Positions 48,896 to 62,353 of a stretch of 64,000 bases of DNA are shown here, piece by piece. This DNA is from Diorhabda sublineata (Eukaryota > Arthropoda > Insecta > Coleoptera > Chrysomelidae): assembly GCF_026230105.1 (NCBI RefSeq), contig NW_026614308.1, forward strand, positions 28,599-92,598. Direction: 5' to 3'. The notes under the pieces were generated by a model. It was given only the letters and a program-made list of their open reading frames with translations. It was not told the DNA's origin and ran no database searches. Every line of letters begins with the position of its first letter. The first letter of the stretch is position 1. Both the position numbers and the translations under genes were made by a program.

Positions 48896-51390
48896 CAACA
48901 TTTCTTATATATTTGAGTGAGTTCGCATCTAACTTCGCAGATATCGTCGATTAACATCCATTGAAGCCCATTGAAGTCAACTGTCACTTTGTGTTAATTG
49001 AAAATTTTCAAAGTCTATCTTCCTCATTTGAAGTCGAATTTCAACATTTCTTATTTATTTGAGTGAGATCGCATCTAACTTTGTTAGATATCATCGAATA
49101 ACATCCATTGAAGCTCATTGAGGTCGATGGTCACTTTGTGTTGATTGAAAATTTTCAAATTCTATCTTCCTCATTTGAAGTCGAATTTCAACATTTCTTA
49201 TATATTTGAGTGAGTTCGCATCTAACTTTGTCAGATATCGTCGATTAACATCCATTGAAGCCCATTGAGGTCAACTGTCACTTTGTGTTAATTGAAAATT
49301 TTCAAAGTCTATCTTCCTCATTTGAAGTCGAATTTCAACATTTCTTATATATTTGAGTGAGATCGCGTCTAACTTTGTCAGATATCGTCGATTAACATCC
49401 ATTGAAGCCCATTGAGGTCAACTGTCACTTTGTGTTAATTGAAAATTTTCAAAGTCTATCTTCCTCATTTGAAGTCGAACTTCAACATTTCTTATATATT
49501 TGAATGAGTTCGCATCTAACTTCGCAGATATCGTCGATTAACATCCATTGAAGCCAATTGAAGTCAACTGTCACTTTGTGTTAATTGAAAATTTTCAAAG
49601 TCTATCTTCCTCATTTGAAGTCGAATTTCAACATTTCTTATTTATTTGAGTGAGATCGCATCTAACTTTGTTAGATATCATCGAATAACATCCATTGAAG
49701 CTCATTGAGGTCGATGGTCACTTTGTGTTGATTGAAAATTTTCAAATTCTATCTTCCTCATTTGAAGTCGAATTTCAACATTTCTTATATATTTGAGTGA
49801 GTTCGCATCTAACTTTGTCAGATATCGTCGATTAACATCCATTAAAGCCCATTGAGGTCAACTGTCACTTTGTGTTAATTGAAAATTTTCAAAGTCTATC
49901 TTCCTCATTTGAAGTCGAATTTCAACATTTCTTATATATTTGAGTGAGTTCGCATCTAACTTTGTCATATATCGTCGATTAACATCCATTGAAGCCCATT
50001 GAAGTCAACTGTCACTTTGTGTTCATTGAAAATTTTCAAAGTCTATCTTCCTCATTTGAAGTCGATCTTCAACATTTCTTATATATTTGAGTGAGTTCGC
50101 ATCTAACTTCGCAGATATCGTCGATTAACATCCATTGAAGCCCATTGAAGTCAACTGTCACTTTGTGTTAATTGAAAATTTTCAAAGTCTATCTTCCTCA
50201 TTTGAAGTCGAATTTCAACATTTCTTATATATTTGAGTGAGTTCGCATCTAACTTTGTCAGATATCGTCGATTAACATCCATTGAAGCCCATTGAGGTCA
50301 ACTGTCACTTTGTGTTAATTGAAAATTATCAAAGTCCATCTTTCTCATTTGAAGTCGAATTTCAACATTTCTTATATATTTGAGTGAGTTCGCATCTAAC
50401 TTTGCAGATATCGTCGATTAACATCCATTGAAGCCCATTGAGGTCAACTGTCACTTTGTGTTAATTGAAAATTTTCAAAGTCTATCTTCCTCATTTGAAG
50501 TCGAATTTCTACATTTCTTATTTATTTGAGTGAGTTTGTATCTAACTTTGTCAGATATCATCGAATAACATCCATTGAAGCCAATTGAAGTCAACTGTCA
50601 CTTTGTGTTAATAGAAAATTTTCAAAGTCTATCTTCCTCATTTGAAGTCGAATTTCAACATTTCTTATATATTTGAGTGAGTTCGCATCTAACTTTGTCA
50701 GATATCGTCGATTAACATCCATTGAAGCCCATTGAGGTCAACTGTCACTTTGTGTTAATTGAAAATTTTCAAAGTCTATCTTCCTCATTTGAAGTCGAAT
50801 TTCAACATTCCTTATATATTTGAGTGAGTTCGCATCTAACTTTGTCAGATATCGTCGATTAACATCCATTGAAGCCCATTGAGGTCAACTGTCACTTTGT
50901 GTTAATTGAAAATTTTCAAAGTCTATCTTCCTCATTTGAAGTCGAATTTCAACATTCCTTATATATTTGAGTGAGATCGCGTCTAACTTTGTCAGATATC
51001 GTCGATTAACATCCATTGAAGCCCATTGAAGTCAACTGTCACTTTGTGTTAATTGAAAATTTTCAAAGTCTATCTTCCTCATTTGAAGTCGAATTTCAAC
51101 ATTTCTTATATATTTGAGTGAGTTCGCATCTAACTTTGTTAGATATCATCGAATAACATCCATTGAAGCTCATTGAGGTCGATGGTCACTTTGTGTTGAT
51201 TGAAAATTTTCAAATTCTATCTTCCTCATTTGAAGTCGAATTTCAACATTTCTTATATATTTGAGTGAGTTCGCATCTAACTTTGTCAGATATCGTCGAT
51301 TAACATCCATTGAAGCCCATTGAGGTCAACTGTCACTTTGTGTTAATTGAAAATTTTCAAAGTCTATCTTCCTAATTTGCAGATATCGTC
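48896..51390. repeat. Zone 8: mixed A/C/D/F monomers
   Basis: Up to about 49600 it follows the 44 kb segment. After that come C and F monomers with private changes: 'cattaaag' (about 49841), 'gtcatatatcg' (about 49976), 'gttcattg' (about 50023), 'gtcgatcttc' (about 50064), and 'gaaaattatcaaagtccatc' (about 50323), where the dyad is broken. The 'aatagaaaa' change near 50611 also alters the left dyad arm. No long internal period is evident. A C/A hybrid monomer occurs near 51130. Confidence 0.65.
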
Positions 51391-51483
51391 GATTAACATC
51401 CATTGAAGCCCATTGAGGTCAACTGTCAATTTGTGTTAATTGAAAATTTTCAAAGTCTATCTTCCTCATTTGAAGTCGAATTT
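51244..51483. repeat. Truncated monomer pair with 53-bp deletion
   Basis: Two consecutive monomer starts (caacattt at 51244 and ctacattt at 51484) are only 240 bp apart instead of about 293. The junction 'cctaatttgcagatatc' at 51371-51387 joins monomer position 135 directly to position 42 of the following monomer. This removes 53 bp relative to an F-type (ctttgcag) partner. The trinucleotide ttt is present at both ends of the missing piece. It is the largest length change I found in the array. Confidence 0.85.
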
Positions 51484-54400
51484 CTACATTTCTTATTTAT
51501 TTGAGTGAGATCGCATCTAACTTTGTCAGATATCATCGAATAACATCCATTGAAGCTCATTGAGGTCGATGGTCACTTTGTGTTAATTGAAAATTTTCAA
51601 ATTCTATCTTCCTAATTTGAAGTCGAATTTCAACATTTCTTATATATTTGAGTGAGTTTGTATCTAACTTTGTCAGATATCATCGAATAACATCCATTGA
51701 AGCCAATTGAAGTCAACTGTCACTTTGTGTTAATTGAAAATTTTCAAAGTCTATCTTCCTCATTTGAAGTCGAATTTCAACATTTCTTATATATTTGAGT
51801 GAGTTCGCATCTAACTTTGTCAGATATCGTCGATTAACATCCATTGAAGCCCATTGAGGTCAACTGTCACTTTGTGTTAATTGAAAATTTTCAAAGTCTA
51901 TCTTCCTCATTTGAAGTCGAATTTCAACATTCCTTATATATTTGAGTGAGATCGCGTCTAACTTTGTCAGATATCGTCGATTAACATCCATTGAAGCCCA
52001 TTGAAGTCAACTGTCACTTTGTGTTAATTGAAAATTTTCAAAGTCTATCTTCGTCATTTGAAGTCGAATTCCAGCATTTCTTATTTATTTGAGTGTGATC
52101 GCATCTAATTTTGTTAGATATCATCGAATAACATCCATTGAAGCTCATTGAGGTCGATGGTCACTTTGTGTTGATTGAAAATTTTCAAATTCTATCTTCC
52201 TCATTTGAAGTCGAATTTCAACATTTCTTATATATTTGAGTGAGTTCGCATCTAACTTTGTCAGATATCGTCGATTAACATCCATTGAAGCCCATTGAGG
52301 TCAACTGTCACTTTGTGTTAATTGAAAATTTTCAAAGTCTATCTTCCTCATTTGAAGTCGAACTTCAACATTTCTTATATATTTGAGTGAGTTCGCATCA
52401 TCTAACTTCGCAGATATCGTCGATTAACATCCATTGAAGCCCATTGAAGTCAACTGTCACTTTGTGTTAATTGAAAATTTTCAAAGTCTATCTTCCTCAT
52501 TTGAAGTCGAATTTCAACATTTCTTATATATTTGAGTGAGTTCGCATCTAACTTTGTCAGATATCGCCGATTAACATCCATTGAAGCCCATTGAGGTCAA
52601 CTGTCACTTTGTGTTAATTGAAAATTTTCAAAGTCTATCTTTCTCATTTGAAGTCGAATTTCAACATTTCTTATATATTTGAATGAGTTCGCATCTAACT
52701 TTGCAGATATCGTCGATTAACATCCATTGAAGCCCATTGAGGTCATCTGTCACTTTGTGTTAATTGAAAATTTTCAAAGTCTATCTTCCTCATTTGAAGT
52801 CGAATTTCTACATTTCTTATTTATTTGAGTGAGATCGCATCTAACTTTGTTAGATATCATCGAATAACATCCATTGAAGCTCATTGAGGTCGATGGTCAC
52901 TTTGTGTTGATTGAAAATTTTCAAATTTTATCTTCCTAATTTGAAGTCGAATTTCAACATTTCTTATATATTTGAGTGAGTTTGTATCTAACTTTGTCAG
53001 ATATCATCGAATAACATACATTGAAGCCCATTGAGGTCAACTGTCACTTTGTGTTAATTGAAAATTTTCAAAGTCTATCTTCCTCATTTGAAGTCGAATT
53101 TCAACATTTCTTATATATTTGAGTGAGTTCGCATCTAACTGTGTCAGATATCATCGAATAACATCCTTTGAAGCCAATTGAAGTCAACTGTCACTTTGTG
53201 TTAATTGAAAATTTTCAAAGTCTATCTTCCTCATTTGAAGTCGGATTTCAACATTTCTTATATATTTGAGTGAGTTCGCATCTAACTTTGTCAGATATCG
53301 TCGATTAACATCCATTGAAGCCCATTGAGTCCAACTGTCACTTTGTGTTAATTGAAAATTTTCAAAGTCTATCTTCCTCATTTGAAGTCGAACTTCAACA
53401 TTTCTTATATATTTGAGTGAGTTTGTATCTAACTTTGTCAGATATCATCGAATAACATCCATTGAAGCCCATTGAAGTCAACTGACACTTTGTGTTAATT
53501 GAAAATTTTCAAAGTCTATCTTCCTCATTTGAAGTCGAATTTCAACATTTCTTATTTATTTGAGTGAGATCGCATCTAACTTTGTTAGATATCATCGAAT
53601 AACATCCATTGAAGCTCATTGAGGTCGATGGTCACTTTGTGTTGATTGAAAATTTTCAAATTCTATCTTCCTCATTTGAAGTCGAATTTCAACATTTCTT
53701 ATATATTTGAGTGAGTTCGCATCTAACTTTGTCAGATATCGTCGATTAACATCCATTGAAGCCCATTGAGGTCGACTGTCACTTTGTGTTAATTGAAAAT
53801 TTTCAAAGTCTATCTTCCTCATTTGAAGTCGAACTTCAACATTTCTTATATATTTGAGTGAGTTCGCATCTAACTTCGCAGATATCATCGAATAACATCC
53901 ATTGAAGCCCATTGAGGTCAACTGTCACTTTGTGATAAATGAAAATTTTCAAAGTCTATCTTCCTCATTTGAAGTCGAATTTCAATATTTCTTATATATT
54001 TGAGTGAGATCGCGTCTAACTTTGTCAGATATCGTCGATTAACATCCATTGAAGCCCATTGAGTCCAACTGTCACTTTGTGTTAATTGAAAATTTTCAAA
54101 GTCTATCTTCCTCATTTGAAGTCGAATTTCAACATTTCTTATATATTTGAGTGAGTTTGTATCTAACTTTGTCAGATATCATCGAATAACATCCATTGAA
54201 GCCCATTGAAGTCAACTGACACTTTGTGTTAATTGAAAATTTTCAAAGTCTATCTTCCTCATTTGAAGTCGAATTTCAACATTTCTTATATATTTGAGTG
54301 AGTTCGCATCTAACTTTGTCAGATATCGTCGATAACATCCATTGAAGCCCATTGAGGTCAACTGTCTCTTTGTGTTAATTGAAAATTTTCAAAGTCTATC

Positions 54401-55440
54401 TTCCTCATTTGAAGTCGAATTTCTACATTTCTTATTTATTTGAGTGAGATCGCATCTAACTTTGTTAGATATCATCGAATAACATCCATTGAAGCTCATT
54501 GAGGTCGATGGTCACTTTGTGTTGATTGAAAATTTTCAAATTCTATCTTCCTCATTTGAAGTCGAATTTCAACATTTCTTATATATTTGAGTGAGTTCGC
54601 ATCTAACTTTGTCAGATATCGTCGATTAACATCCATTGAAGCCCATTGAGGTCAACTGTCACTTTGTGTTAATTGAAAATTTTCAAAGTCTATCTTCCTC
54701 ATTTGAAGTCGAATTTCAACATTTCTTATATATTTGAGTGAGTTCGCATCTAACTTTGTCAGATATCGTCGATTAACATCCATTGAAGCCCATTGAGGTC
54801 AACTGTCACTTTGTGTTAATTGAAAATTTTCAAAGTCTATCTTCCTCATATGAAGTCGAATCTCAACATTCCTTATATATTTGAGTGAGATCGCGTCTAA
54901 CTTTATCAGATATCGTCGATTAACATCCATTGAAGCCCATTGAAGTCAACTGTCACTTTGTGTTAATTGAAAATTTTCAAAGTCTATCTTCCTCATTTGA
55001 AGTCGAATTTCTACATTTCTTATTTATTTGAGAGAGATCGCATCTAACTTTGTTAGATATCATCGAATAACATCCATTGAAGCTCATTGAGGTCGATGGT
55101 CACTTTGTGTTGATTGAAAATTTTCAAATTCTATCTTCCTCATTTGAAGTCGAATTTCAACATTTCTTATATATTTGAGTGAGTTTGCATCTAACTGTGT
55201 CAGATATCATCGAATAACATCCATTGAAGCCAATTGAAGTCAACTGTCACTTTGTGTTAATTGAAAATTTTCAAAGTCTATCTTCCTCATTTGAAGTCGA
55301 ATTTCAACATTTCTTATATATTTGAGTGAGTTCGCATCTAACTTTGTCAGATATCGTCGATTAACATCCATTGAAGCCCATTGAGGTCAACTGTCACTTT
55401 GTGTTAATTGAAAATTTTCAAAGTCTATCTTCCTCATTCA
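51484..55440. repeat. Zone 9: most irregular part of the array
   Basis: Many single-occurrence changes cluster here: 'tcgtcattt' and 'gaattccag' (about 52051-52073), 'gtgtgatcg' (about 52093), 'atcgccgat' (about 52564), 'gtcatctg' (about 52743), 'atcctttg' (about 53163), 'gtcggattt' (about 53241), 'tgataaatg' (about 53933), 'gtcgataac' (54328), 'catatgaag' (about 54847), and 'gagagag' (about 55029). A 5-mer step of 734 bp links 'actgacac' at 53481 and 54215. A wealth of private variants is what one expects where homogenisation is weaker or older. Confidence 0.65.
52395..52405. repeat. 3-bp duplication inside an F monomer
   Basis: 'gcatcatctaac' replaces 'gcatctaac', a tandem duplication of atc (equivalently cat). 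It sits in a monomer that also has the 1 bp-shorter 'cttcgcag', so this monomer is 149 bp. I saw no second example in the window, so the change has not spread. Confidence 0.85.
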
Positions 55441-56625
55441 AAGTCGAATTTCAACATTTCTTATATATTTGAGTGAGTTCGCATCTAACTTCGCAGATAT
55501 CATCGAATAACATACATTGAAGCTCATTGAGGTCGATGGTCACTTTGTGTTGATTGAAAATTTTCAAATTCTATCTTCCTCATTTGAAGTCGAATTTCAA
55601 CATTTCTTATATATTTGAGTGAGTTCGCATCTAACTTTGTCAGATATCGTCGATTAACATCCATTGAAGCCCATTGAGGTCAACTGTCACTTTGTGTTAA
55701 TTGAAAATTTTCAAAGTCTATCTTCCTCATTTGAAGTCGAATTTCAACACTCCTTATATATTTGAGTGAGATCGCGTCTAACTTTGTCAGATATCGTCGA
55801 TTAACATCCATTGAAGCCCATTGAAGTCAACTGTCACTTTGTGTTAATTGAAAATTTTCAAAGTCTATCTTCCTCATTTGAAGTCGAATTTCAACATTTC
55901 TTATATATTTGAGTGAGTTTGTATCTAACTTTGTCAGATATCATCGAATAACATACATTGAAGCCCATTGAGGTCAACTGTCACTTTGTGTTAATTGAAA
56001 ATTTTCAAATTCTATCTTCCTCATTTGAAGTCGAATTTCAACATTTCTTATATATTTGAGTGAGTTCGCATCTAACTGTGTCAGATATCATCGAATAACA
56101 TCCATTGAAGCCAATTGAAGTCAACTGTCACTTTGTGTTAATTGAAAATTTTCAAAGTCTATCTTCCTCATTTGAAGTCGAATTTCAACATTTCTTATAT
56201 ATTTGAGTGAGTTCGCATCTAACTTTGTCAGATATCGTCGATTAACATCCATTGAAGCCCATTGAGGTCAACTGTCACTTTGTGTTAATTGAAAATTTTC
56301 AAAGTCTATCTTCCTCATTCAAAGTCGAATTTCAACATTTCTTATATATTTGAGTGAGTTCGCATCTAACTTCGCAGATATCGTCGATTAACATCCATTG
56401 AAGCCCATTGAGGTCAACTGTCACTTTGTGTTAATTGAAAATTTTCAAAGTCTATCTTCCTCATTTGAAGTCGAATTTCAACATTTCTTATATATTTGAG
56501 TGAGATCGCGTCTAACTTTGTCAGATATCGTCGATTAACATCCATTGAAGCCCATTGAAGTCAACTGTCACTTTGTGTTAATTGAAAATTTTCAAAGTCT
56601 ATCTTCCTCATTTGAGGTCGAATTT

Positions 56626-58241
56626 CAACATTCCTTATATATTTGAGTGAGATCGCGTCTAACTTTGTCAGATATCGTCGATTAACATCCATTGAAGCCC
56701 ATTGAGGTCAACTGTCACTTTGTGTTAATTGAAAATTTTCAAAGTCTATCTTCCTCATTTGAAGTCGAATTTCAACATTTCTTATTTATTTGAGTGAGAT
56801 CGCGTCTAACTTTGTCAGATATCGTCGATTAACATCCATTGAAGCCCATTGAGGTCAACTGTCACTTTGTGTTAATTGAAAATTTTCAAAGTCTATCTTC
56901 CTCATTTGAAGTCGAATTCCAACATTTCTTATTTATTTGAGTGAGATCGCATCTAACTTCGCAGATATCGTCGATTAACATCCATTGAAGCCCATTGAGG
57001 TCAACTGTCACTTTGTGTTAATTGAAAATTTTCAAAGTCTATCTTCCTCATTTGAAGTCGAATTTCAACATTTCTTATATATTTGAGTGAGATCGCGTCT
57101 AACTTTGTCAGATATCGTCGATTAACATCCATTGAAGCCCATTGAAGTCAACTGTCACTTTGTGTTAATTGAAAATTTTCAAAGTCTATCTTCCTCATTT
57201 GAAGTCGAATTTCAACATTTCTTATATATTTGAGTGAGTTCGCATCTAACTGTGTCAGATATCATCGAATAACATCCATTGAAGCCAATTGAAGTCAACT
57301 GTCACTTTGTGTTAATTGAAAATTTTCAAAGTCTATCTTCCTCATTTGAAGTCGAATTTCAACATTTCTTATATATTTGAGTGAGTTCGCATCTAACTTT
57401 GTCAGATATCGTCGATTAACATCCATTGAAGCCCATTGAGGTCAACTGTCACTTTGTGTTAATTGAAAATTTTCAAAGTCTATCTTCCTCATTCAAAGTC
57501 GAATTTCAACATTTCTTATATATTTGAGTGAGATCGCGTCTAACTTTGTCAGATATCGTCGATTAACATCCATTGAAGCCCATTGAAGTCAACTGTCACT
57601 TTGTGTTAATTGAAAATTTTCAAAGTCTATCTTCCTCATTTGAAGTCGAATTTCAACATTTCTTATATATTTGAGTGAGTTCGCATCTAACTGTGTCAGA
57701 TATCATCGAATAACATCCATTGAAGCCAATTGAAGTCAACTGTCACTTTGTGTTAATTGAAAATTTTCAAAGTCTATCTTCCTCATTTGAAGTCGAATTT
57801 CAACATTTCTTATATATTTGAGTGAGTTCGCATCTAACTTTGTCAGATATCGTCGATTAACATCCATTGAAGCCCATTGAGGTCAACTGTCACTTTGTGT
57901 TAATTGAAAATTTTCAAAGTCTATCTTCCTCATTCAAAGTCGAATTTCAACATTTCTTATATATTTGAGTGAGATCGCGTCTAACTTTGTCAGATATCGT
58001 CGATTAACATCCATTGAAGCCCATTGAAGTCAACTGTCACTTTGTGTTAATTGAAAATTTTCAAAGTCTATCTTCCTCATTTGAAGTCGAATTTCAACAT
58101 TTCTTATATATTTGAGTGAGATCGCGTCTAACTTTGTCAGATATCGTCGATTAACATCCATTGAAGCCCATTGAAGTCAACTGTCACTTTGTGTTAATTG
58201 AAAATTTTCAAAGTCTATCTTCCTCATTTGAGGTCGAATTT
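56626..58241. repeat. 1616-bp block (11-mer)
   Basis: It starts at the leader D monomer and contains 'gaattcc' at 56914, then a D-like, G, C and 'cattcaaag' series. The trimer D-G-C with 'cattcaaag' occurs twice, 441 bp apart (57490 and 57931). Its length is 11 monomers less one base, from the single cttcgcag monomer. Confidence 0.75.
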
Positions 58242-60003
58242 CAACATTCCTTATATATTTGAGTGAGATCGCGTCTAACTTTGTCAGATATCGTCGATTA
58301 ACATCCATTGAAGCCCATTGAGGTCAACTGTCACTTTGTGTTAATTGAAAATTTTCAAAGTCTATCTTCCTCATTTGAAGTCGAATTTCAACATTTCTTA
58401 TTTATTTGAGTGAGATCGCGTCTAACTTTGTCAGATATCGTCGATTAACATCCATTGAAGCCCATTGAGGTCAACTGTCACTTTGTGTTAATTGAAAATT
58501 TTCAAAGTCTATCTTCCTCATTTGAAGTCGAATTCCAACATTTCTTATTTATTTGAGTGAGATCGCATCTAACTTCGCAGATATCGTCGATTAACATCCA
58601 TTGAAGCCCATTGAGGTCAACTGTCACTTTGTGTTAATTGAAAATTTTCAAAGTCTATCTTCCTCATTTGAAGTCGAATTTCAACATTTCTTATTTATTT
58701 GAGTGAGATCGCGTCTAACTTTGTCAGATATCGTCGATTAACATCCATTGAAGCCCATTGAAGTCAACTGTCACTTTGTGTTAATTGAAAATTTTCAAAG
58801 TCTATCTTCCTCATTTGAAGTCGAATTTCAACATTTCTTATATATTTGAGTGAGTTCGCATCTAACTTTGTCAGATATCGTCGATTAACATCCATTGAAG
58901 CCCATTGAGGTCAACTGTCACTTTGTGTTAATTGAAAATTTTCAAAGTCTATCCTCCTCATTTGAAGTCGAATTTCAACATTTCTTATTTATTTGAGTGA
59001 GATCGCATCTAACATTGTTAGATATCATCGAATAACATCCATTGAAGCTCATTGAGGTCGATGGTCACTTTGTGTTGATTGAAAATTTTCAAATTCTATC
59101 TTCCTAATTTGAAGTCGAATTTCAACATTTCTTATATATTTGAGTGAGTTAGTATCTAACTTTGTCAGATATCATCGAATAACATACATTGAAGCCCATT
59201 GAGGTCAACTGTCACTTTGTGTTAATTGAAAATTTTCAAAGTCTATCTTCCTCATTTGAAGTCGAATTTCAACATTTCTTATATATTTGAGTGAGATCGC
59301 GTCTAACTTTGTCAGATATCGTCGATTAACATCCATTGAAGCCCATTGAAGTCAACTGTCACTTTGTGTTAATTGAAAATTTTCAAAGTCTATCTTCCTC
59401 ATTTGAAGTCGAATTTCAACATTTCTTATATATTTGAGTGAGTTCGCATCTAACTGTGTCAGATATCATCGAATAACATCCATTGAAGCCAATTGAAGTC
59501 AACTGTCACTTTGTGTTAATTGAAAATTTTCAAAGTCTATCTTCCTCATTTGAAGTCGAATTTCAACATTTCTTATATATTTGAGTGAGTTCGCATCTAA
59601 CTTTGTCAGATATCGTCGATTAACATCCATTGAAGCCCATTGAGGTCAACTGTCACTTTGTGTTAATTGAAAATTTTCAAAGTCTATCTTCCTCATTCAA
59701 AGTCGAATTTCAACATTTCTTATATATTTGAGTGAGTTCGCATCTAACTTCGCAGATATCGTCGATTAACATCCATTGAAGCCCATTGAGGTCAACTGTC
59801 ACTTTGTGTTAATTGAAAATTTTCAAAGTCTATCTTCCTCATTTGAAGTCGAATTTCAACATTCCTTATATATTTGAGTGAGATCGCGTCTAACTTTGTC
59901 AGATATCGTCGATTAACATCCATTGAAGCCCATTGAAGTCAACTGTCACTTTGTGTTAATTGAAAATTTTCAAAGTCTATCTTCCTCATTTGAGGTCGAA
60001 TTT
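58242..60003. repeat. 1762-bp block (12-mer)
   Basis: After the leader it carries C with 'tatcctcctc' (58951), A with 'taacattgttag', E with 'gttagtatc' (about 59145), D, G, C, then F following 'cattcaaag' (59694). Its first about 1.03 kb is repeated 4112 bp downstream, and not in the block immediately following. The length is 12 monomers less two bases. Confidence 0.75.
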
Positions 60004-62353
60004 CAACATTCCTTATATATTTGAGTGAGATCGCGTCTAACTTTGTCAGATATCGTCGATTAACATCCATTGAAGCCCATTGAGGTCAACTGTCACTTTG
60101 TGTTAATTGAAAATTTTCAAAGTCTATCTTCCTCATTTGAAGTCGAATTTCAACATTTCTTATTTATTTGAGTGAGATCGCGTCTAACTTTGTCAGATAT
60201 CGTCGATTAACATCCATTGAAGCCCATTGAGGTCAACTGTCACTTTGTGTTAATTGAAAATTTTCAAAGTCTATCTTCCTCATTTGAAGTCGAATTCCAA
60301 CATTTCTTATTTATTTGAGTGAGATCGCATCTAACTTCGCAGATATCGTCGATTAACATCCATTGAAGCCCATTGAGGTCAACTGTCACTTTGTGTTAAT
60401 TGAAAATTTTCAAAGTCTATCTTCCTCATTTGAAGTCGAATTTCAACATTTCTTATATATTTGAGTGAGTTCGCATCTAACTTTGTCAGATATCATCGAT
60501 TAACATCCATTGAAGCTCATTGAGGTCGATGGTCACTTTGTGTTGATTGAAAATTTTCAAATTCTATCTTCCTAATTTGAAGTCGAATTTCAACATTTCT
60601 TATATATTTGAGTGAGTTAGTATCTAACTTTGTCAGATATCATCGAATAACATACATTGAAGCCCATTGAGGTCAACTGTCACTTTGTGTTAATTGAAAA
60701 TTTTCAAAGTCTATCTTCCTCATTTGAAGTCGAATTTCAACATTTCTTATATATTTGAGTGAGTTCGCGTCTAACTTTGTCAGATATCGTCGATTAACAT
60801 CCATTGAAGCCCATTGAAGTCAACTGTCACTTTGTGTTAATTGAAAATTTTCAAAGTCTATCTTCCTCATTTGAAGTCGAATTTCAACATTTCTTATATA
60901 TTTGAGTGAGTTCGCATCTAACTTTGTCAGATATCATCGAATAACATCCATTGAAGCCAATTGAAGTCAACTGTCACTTTGTGTTAATTGAAAATTTTCA
61001 AAGTCTATCTTCCTCATTTGAAGTCAAATTTCAACATTTCTTATATATTTGAGTGAGATCGCATCTAACATTGTTAGATATCATCGAATAACATCCATTG
61101 AAGCTCATTGAGGTCGATGGTCACTTTGTGTTGATTGAAAATTTTCAAATTCTATCTTCCTAATTTGAAGTCGAATTTCAACATTTCTTATATATTTGAG
61201 TGAGTTAGTATCTAACTTTGTCAGATATCATCGAATAACATACATTGAAGCCCATTGAGGTCAACTGTCACTTTGTGTTAATTGAAAATTTTCAAAGTCT
61301 ATCTTCCTCATTTGAAGTCGAATTTCAACATTTCTTATATATTTGAGTGAGTTCGCATCTAACTTTGTCAGATATCGTCGATTAACATCCATTGAAGCCC
61401 ATTGAGGTCAACTGTCACTTTGTGTTAATTGAAAATTTTCAAAGTCTATCTTCCTCATTCGAAGTCGAATTTCAACATTTCTTATATATTTGAGTGAGTT
61501 CGCATCTAACTTCGCAGATATCGTCGATTAACATCCATTGAAGTCCATTGAGGTCAACTGTCACTTTGTGTTAATTGAAAATTTTCAAAGTCTATCTTCC
61601 TCATTTGAAGTCAAATTTCAACATTTCTTATTTATTTGAGTGAGATCGCGTCTAACTTTGTCAGATATCGTCGATTAACATCCATTGAAGCCCATTGAAA
61701 TCAACTGTCACTTTGTGTTAATTGAAAATTTTCAAAGTCTATCTTCCTCATTTGAAGTCGAATTTCAACATTTCTTATTTATTTGAGTGAGATCGCGTCT
61801 AACTTTGTCAGATATCGTCGATTAACATCCATTGAAGCCCATTGAAGTCAACTGTCACTTTGTGTTAATTGAAAATTTTCAAAGTCTATCTTCCTCATTT
61901 GAAGTCGAATTTCAACATTTCTTATTTATTTGAGTGAGATCGCATCTAACATTGTTAGATATCATCGAATAACATCCATTGAAGCTCATTGACGTCAATG
62001 GTCACTTTGTGTTGATTGAAAATTTTCAAATTCTATCTTCCTAATTTGAAGTCGAATTTCAACTTTTCTTATACATTTGAGTGAGTTCGCATCTAACTTT
62101 GTCAGATATCGTCGATTAACATCCATTGAAGCCCATTGAAGTCAACTGTCACTTTGTGTTAATTGAAAATTTTCAAAGTCTATCTTCCTCATTTGAAGTC
62201 GAATTTCAACATTCCTTATATATTTGAGTGAGATCGCGTCTAACTTTGTCAGATATCGTCGATTAACATCCATTGAAGCCCATTGAAGTCAACTGTCACT
62301 TTGTGTTAATTGAAAATTTTCAAAGTCTATCTTCCTCATTTGAGGTCGAATTT
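60004..62353. repeat. 2350-bp block (16-mer)
   Basis: After the leader comes a hybrid monomer with 'catcgattaac' and 'gctcattg' (about 60440-60580), combining C and A marks. Two A/E pairs with 'gttagtatc' follow, 588 bp apart (60613 and 61201). Private changes include 'gaagtcaaatt' (about 61021 and 61608), 'cattcgaag' (about 61457), 'gaaatcaac' (about 61698) and 'gacgtcaatgg' (about 61991). The length is 16 monomers less two bases. Confidence 0.7.

Noticed and set aside
53616..53921. Minus-strand open frame of 101 codons, with similar ones at 25643-25840, 29461-29658, 30928-31206, 53184-53381 and 53918-54115
   Set aside because: These are satellite monomers read in a frame that stays open because 147 is divisible by 3. 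Their ends coincide with monomer variants that change one stop codon. They show no domain or gene context, and they vary as the repeats do.
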